Assembly (NCBI RefSeq): GCF_028858725.1
Contig: NC_084771.1
Location: 9,638,915 to 9,702,914, forward strand
From: Colius striatus
Lineage: Eukaryota > Chordata > Aves > Coliiformes > Coliidae
Length of the DNA: 64,000 bases
Direction of reading: 5' to 3'
Below, in pieces: positions 63,001 through 64,000 of this stretch. A program made the position numbers and the translations under genes. The notes beneath the pieces were generated by a model. It was not told where the DNA came from. It saw only the letters and a list, made by a program, of their open reading frames with translations, and ran no database searches. The first letter of the stretch is position 1, and each line of letters begins with the position of its first letter.

Positions 63001-64000
63001 TTTTTTCAGATGGTATCTCAAGAGCTGGGGCAGCATTATTTAATGAAGCTAGAAATGCAGTGTTTGGGAAAGTAGCTCAAAATTCAATCAGAAGGATAGC
63101 AAAGAATGTCTTTCTGCACCTTCATAACCTGGATTTGGCGTTCCATCTAAGTAGGCAAACCGGAGCTCTGTCAAAAACCATCGACAGGGGAACAAGAGGC
63201 ATCAGTTTTGTTCTTAGTGCTTTAGTATTTAATCTGGGACCTACCATGTTTGAAGTGGCTCTAGTCAGTGGAATTCTGGTAAGTGTTGTTTATTCATGAG
63301 CTGGAATTGTCTCATTTAAGAATAATACATTGATTTACCAAAGTCTACTGAGCATTAATACTAATAGAATTCATAAGATGGTTGTGAAAGCAGCTGCTGC
63401 TAAGGAGAACAATCTATAGTTTTCAAATATTAGTTGCTTTAAATCTGCTTATTTGAAATTGTTTTCACATGTCTTCAGCCAGTGGTGCTGATGTGGGTGG
63501 TTTTTAGTGTTTTTCTTCAGAATTGTTGAAAAGGATGAATTCTGTGAAGTAAACTCTGCACAGAAGTGTGAAATGTGTCTGGGTAACCGTTGAGGAAGCA
63601 GGATACTGGTGTCCAGGAGTGTTGTGTCTTATTGTGCTGAGAACAGAGGAGGGAGTGTTTATTGGCTCTCTTCTGAGTACTGGTCTTTTCTTACTCAGAA
63701 CTTAGAAGTGAAGATTGTCTGGTGGAAAATAGGCTTCTCCTTGCAGGTTTTTAGTTTAATAAGCTCAACTTAAGGCTTTTCTTTTTGCAAGGCCGTTTAT
63801 TTCTTCTGCTCTGGTCTTCAGCTTTCTTTCAAAATCCACCCAAAAAGCATGCAGACAGATACTTGTGATGATATCACAAACATCAGCAACGTTTATGTTT
63901 TAAAATGCCAAAAATAACTTCCAATATTACATTGTACTCTAGCTCTTGGTTATCTCCTCCAACGTTGTGTGTATATCCCTCTCCCTACTACTTTCCTTTT
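41461..64000 (+). CDS. ABCB7: ABCB7, mitochondrial ABC half-transporter, 5' part (6 coding exons)
   Basis: Mitochondrial inner-membrane exporter, the Atm1 orthologue. It works as a homodimer and passes a glutathione- and sulphur-containing product to the cytosol for iron-sulphur protein assembly; human mutations cause X-linked sideroblastic anaemia with ataxia. Exons 41461-41625, 48060-48137, 50167-50253, 55679-55798, 62441-62573 and 63010-63278 give 284 codons in frame, of about 750 in the family. Residues 1 to about 55 are Arg/Ala-rich with almost no acids, a mitochondrial presequence. Then follow [17 protein letters not shown], the [20 protein letters not shown] entry to the membrane domain, and the TM1-TM3 region. 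The remaining membrane helices and the whole nucleotide-binding domain lie right of the window. Confidence 0.97.
48060..48137 (+). CDS. ABCB7: ABCB7 exon 2
   Basis: Acceptor ATTCTATAG ends at 48059; donor GTAGGT starts at 48138. The 26 codons encode [16 protein letters not shown] and [10 protein letters not shown]. It is poorly conserved against human IPESLKSITWQRLG but has matching length, phase and position. Confidence 0.88.
49476..49895 (-). mobile_element. CR1 LINE fragment, antisense (about 420 bp)
   Basis: Reverse complement of CR1 3' sequence: ATCACAGAATCATTATGATT at its 3' end, then CCTGGGCAGCCTGTCCAATG (given as + strand CCCTGGGCAGCCTGTCC), GTCTCCTCTCAGCCTCCTCT and CTCAGCTACTCCTCATAAGA. 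It lies in ABCB7 intron 2, antisense to the gene. Confidence 0.9.
50167..50253 (+). CDS. ABCB7: ABCB7 exon 3
   Basis: Acceptor TTTTCACACAG ends at 50166; donor GTAAAA starts at 50254. The 29 codons encode [20 protein letters not shown] and GLHTDPKEG, close to human [18 protein letters not shown]. Confidence 0.95.
55264..55336 (-). mobile_element. CR1 LINE 3' tail, antisense
   Basis: ATCATAGAATCATAGGATGG, GATTGGAAGGAACCTTTAGA and CATCTAGTCCAGCCCCCCTG are the reverse complement of a young-looking CR1 end. Confidence 0.88.
55679..55798 (+). CDS. ABCB7: ABCB7 exon 4
   Basis: Acceptor TTTTCCCATAG ends at 55678; donor GTAAGA starts at 55799. The 40 codons encode [36 protein letters not shown] and ASAK, the approach to the first membrane helix. 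Confidence 0.97.
59113..59492 (+). mobile_element. CR1 LINE fragment (about 380 bp)
   Basis: Contains GGGGCTGTTTAGTCTGGAGG, GAACACAAAAAGTTCCACTT, CACAGGCTGCCCAGAGGGGT, GGTTGGACTGGATGATCTCT and the ATTCTATGATT end. It includes an intact 3' end in the sense orientation of ABCB7 intron 4. Confidence 0.93.
62441..62573 (+). CDS. ABCB7: ABCB7 exon 5
   Basis: Acceptor ATGCTTTTAG ends at 62440; donor GTAAGT starts at 62574. It encodes [35 protein letters not shown] and [11 protein letters not shown]1, its intermembrane-space loop and the start of TM2. Confidence 0.97.
63010..63278 (+). CDS. ABCB7: ABCB7 exon 6
   Basis: Acceptor TTTTTTCAG ends at 63009; donor GTAAGT starts at 63279. It encodes [60 protein letters not shown] and [12 protein letters not shown]2, coupling helix 1 and TM3. 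The frame leaves at a codon boundary, where human continues YYKCGAQF. Confidence 0.97.
63279..64000. other. ABCB7 intron 6 (partial)
   Basis: Starts with donor GTAAGTG and runs to the window end. No next exon (human YYKCGAQFALVT) was found in it, and nothing else is recognisable. Confidence 0.8.

Larger units (their letters stand above)
41626..63009. other. ABCB7 introns 1-5
   Basis: Introns 41626-48059, 48138-50166, 50254-55678, 55799-62440 and 62574-63009. They hold CR1 fragments near 49.5-49.9, 55.3 and 59.1-59.5 kb, a short (AC)n at about 51263 and G-runs at 41850 and 53538. I see no nested gene, RNA gene or additional coding exon. Confidence 0.7.

Overview
The window looks like avian nuclear DNA. 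It has long introns with GT-AG splice sites, dispersed CR1-type LINE tails and CpG-island promoters. It carries three vertebrate genes in the block ZDHHC15 - UPRT - ABCB7, which in human lies at Xq13.3 with the same relative order and orientation. No bacterial, viral or CRISPR features were seen.

Layout: (1) 1-7446, + strand: the last eight coding exons of ZDHHC15, a DHHC palmitoyltransferase. Its first exons lie left of the window. Joined, the exons give 252 codons plus stop, with every splice phase consistent. (2) 7447-14052: the 3' flank between the convergent genes ZDHHC15 and UPRT, with an isolated CpG-dense patch at 12.55-12.80 kb. (3) 14327-29913, - strand: complete UPRT (uracil phosphoribosyltransferase homolog), 7 coding exons, 280 aa, starting in a CpG island at about 29.2-30.35 kb. 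(4) 30.2-41.1 kb: the divergent UPRT-ABCB7 intergenic region. (5) 41461-64000, + strand: the first six coding exons of ABCB7, the mitochondrial ABC exporter for cytosolic iron-sulphur assembly (284 codons). The gene runs off the right end.

The unusual part is 30.9-40.6 kb. It holds a near-identical inverted repeat of about 1.1 kb (30973-32068 and 38842-39932). Between its arms lie an inverted, patchy copy of ZDHHC15 exon 4 with its flanking introns (34503-36094), a decayed fragment resembling UPRT exon 1 (34262-34316), and a CR1 tail abutting the ZDHHC15 copy. On the - strand of the same region are four exon-like segments (40561-40495, 40236-40111, 38903-38798, 32444-32187). They can be joined in one open frame of 185 codons that starts at a good-context ATG about 0.9 kb upstream of, and divergent from, ABCB7. 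I do not recognise the product, and two of the joins need second-choice splice sites. It is a candidate only.

The three genes do not form a pathway. ZDHHC15 acts at Golgi membranes, UPRT belongs to a pyrimidine-salvage family, and ABCB7 sits in the mitochondrial inner membrane. Their linkage is conserved synteny. All exon limits were read by eye from splice consensus, frame continuity and remembered human orthologues; no alignment was run.
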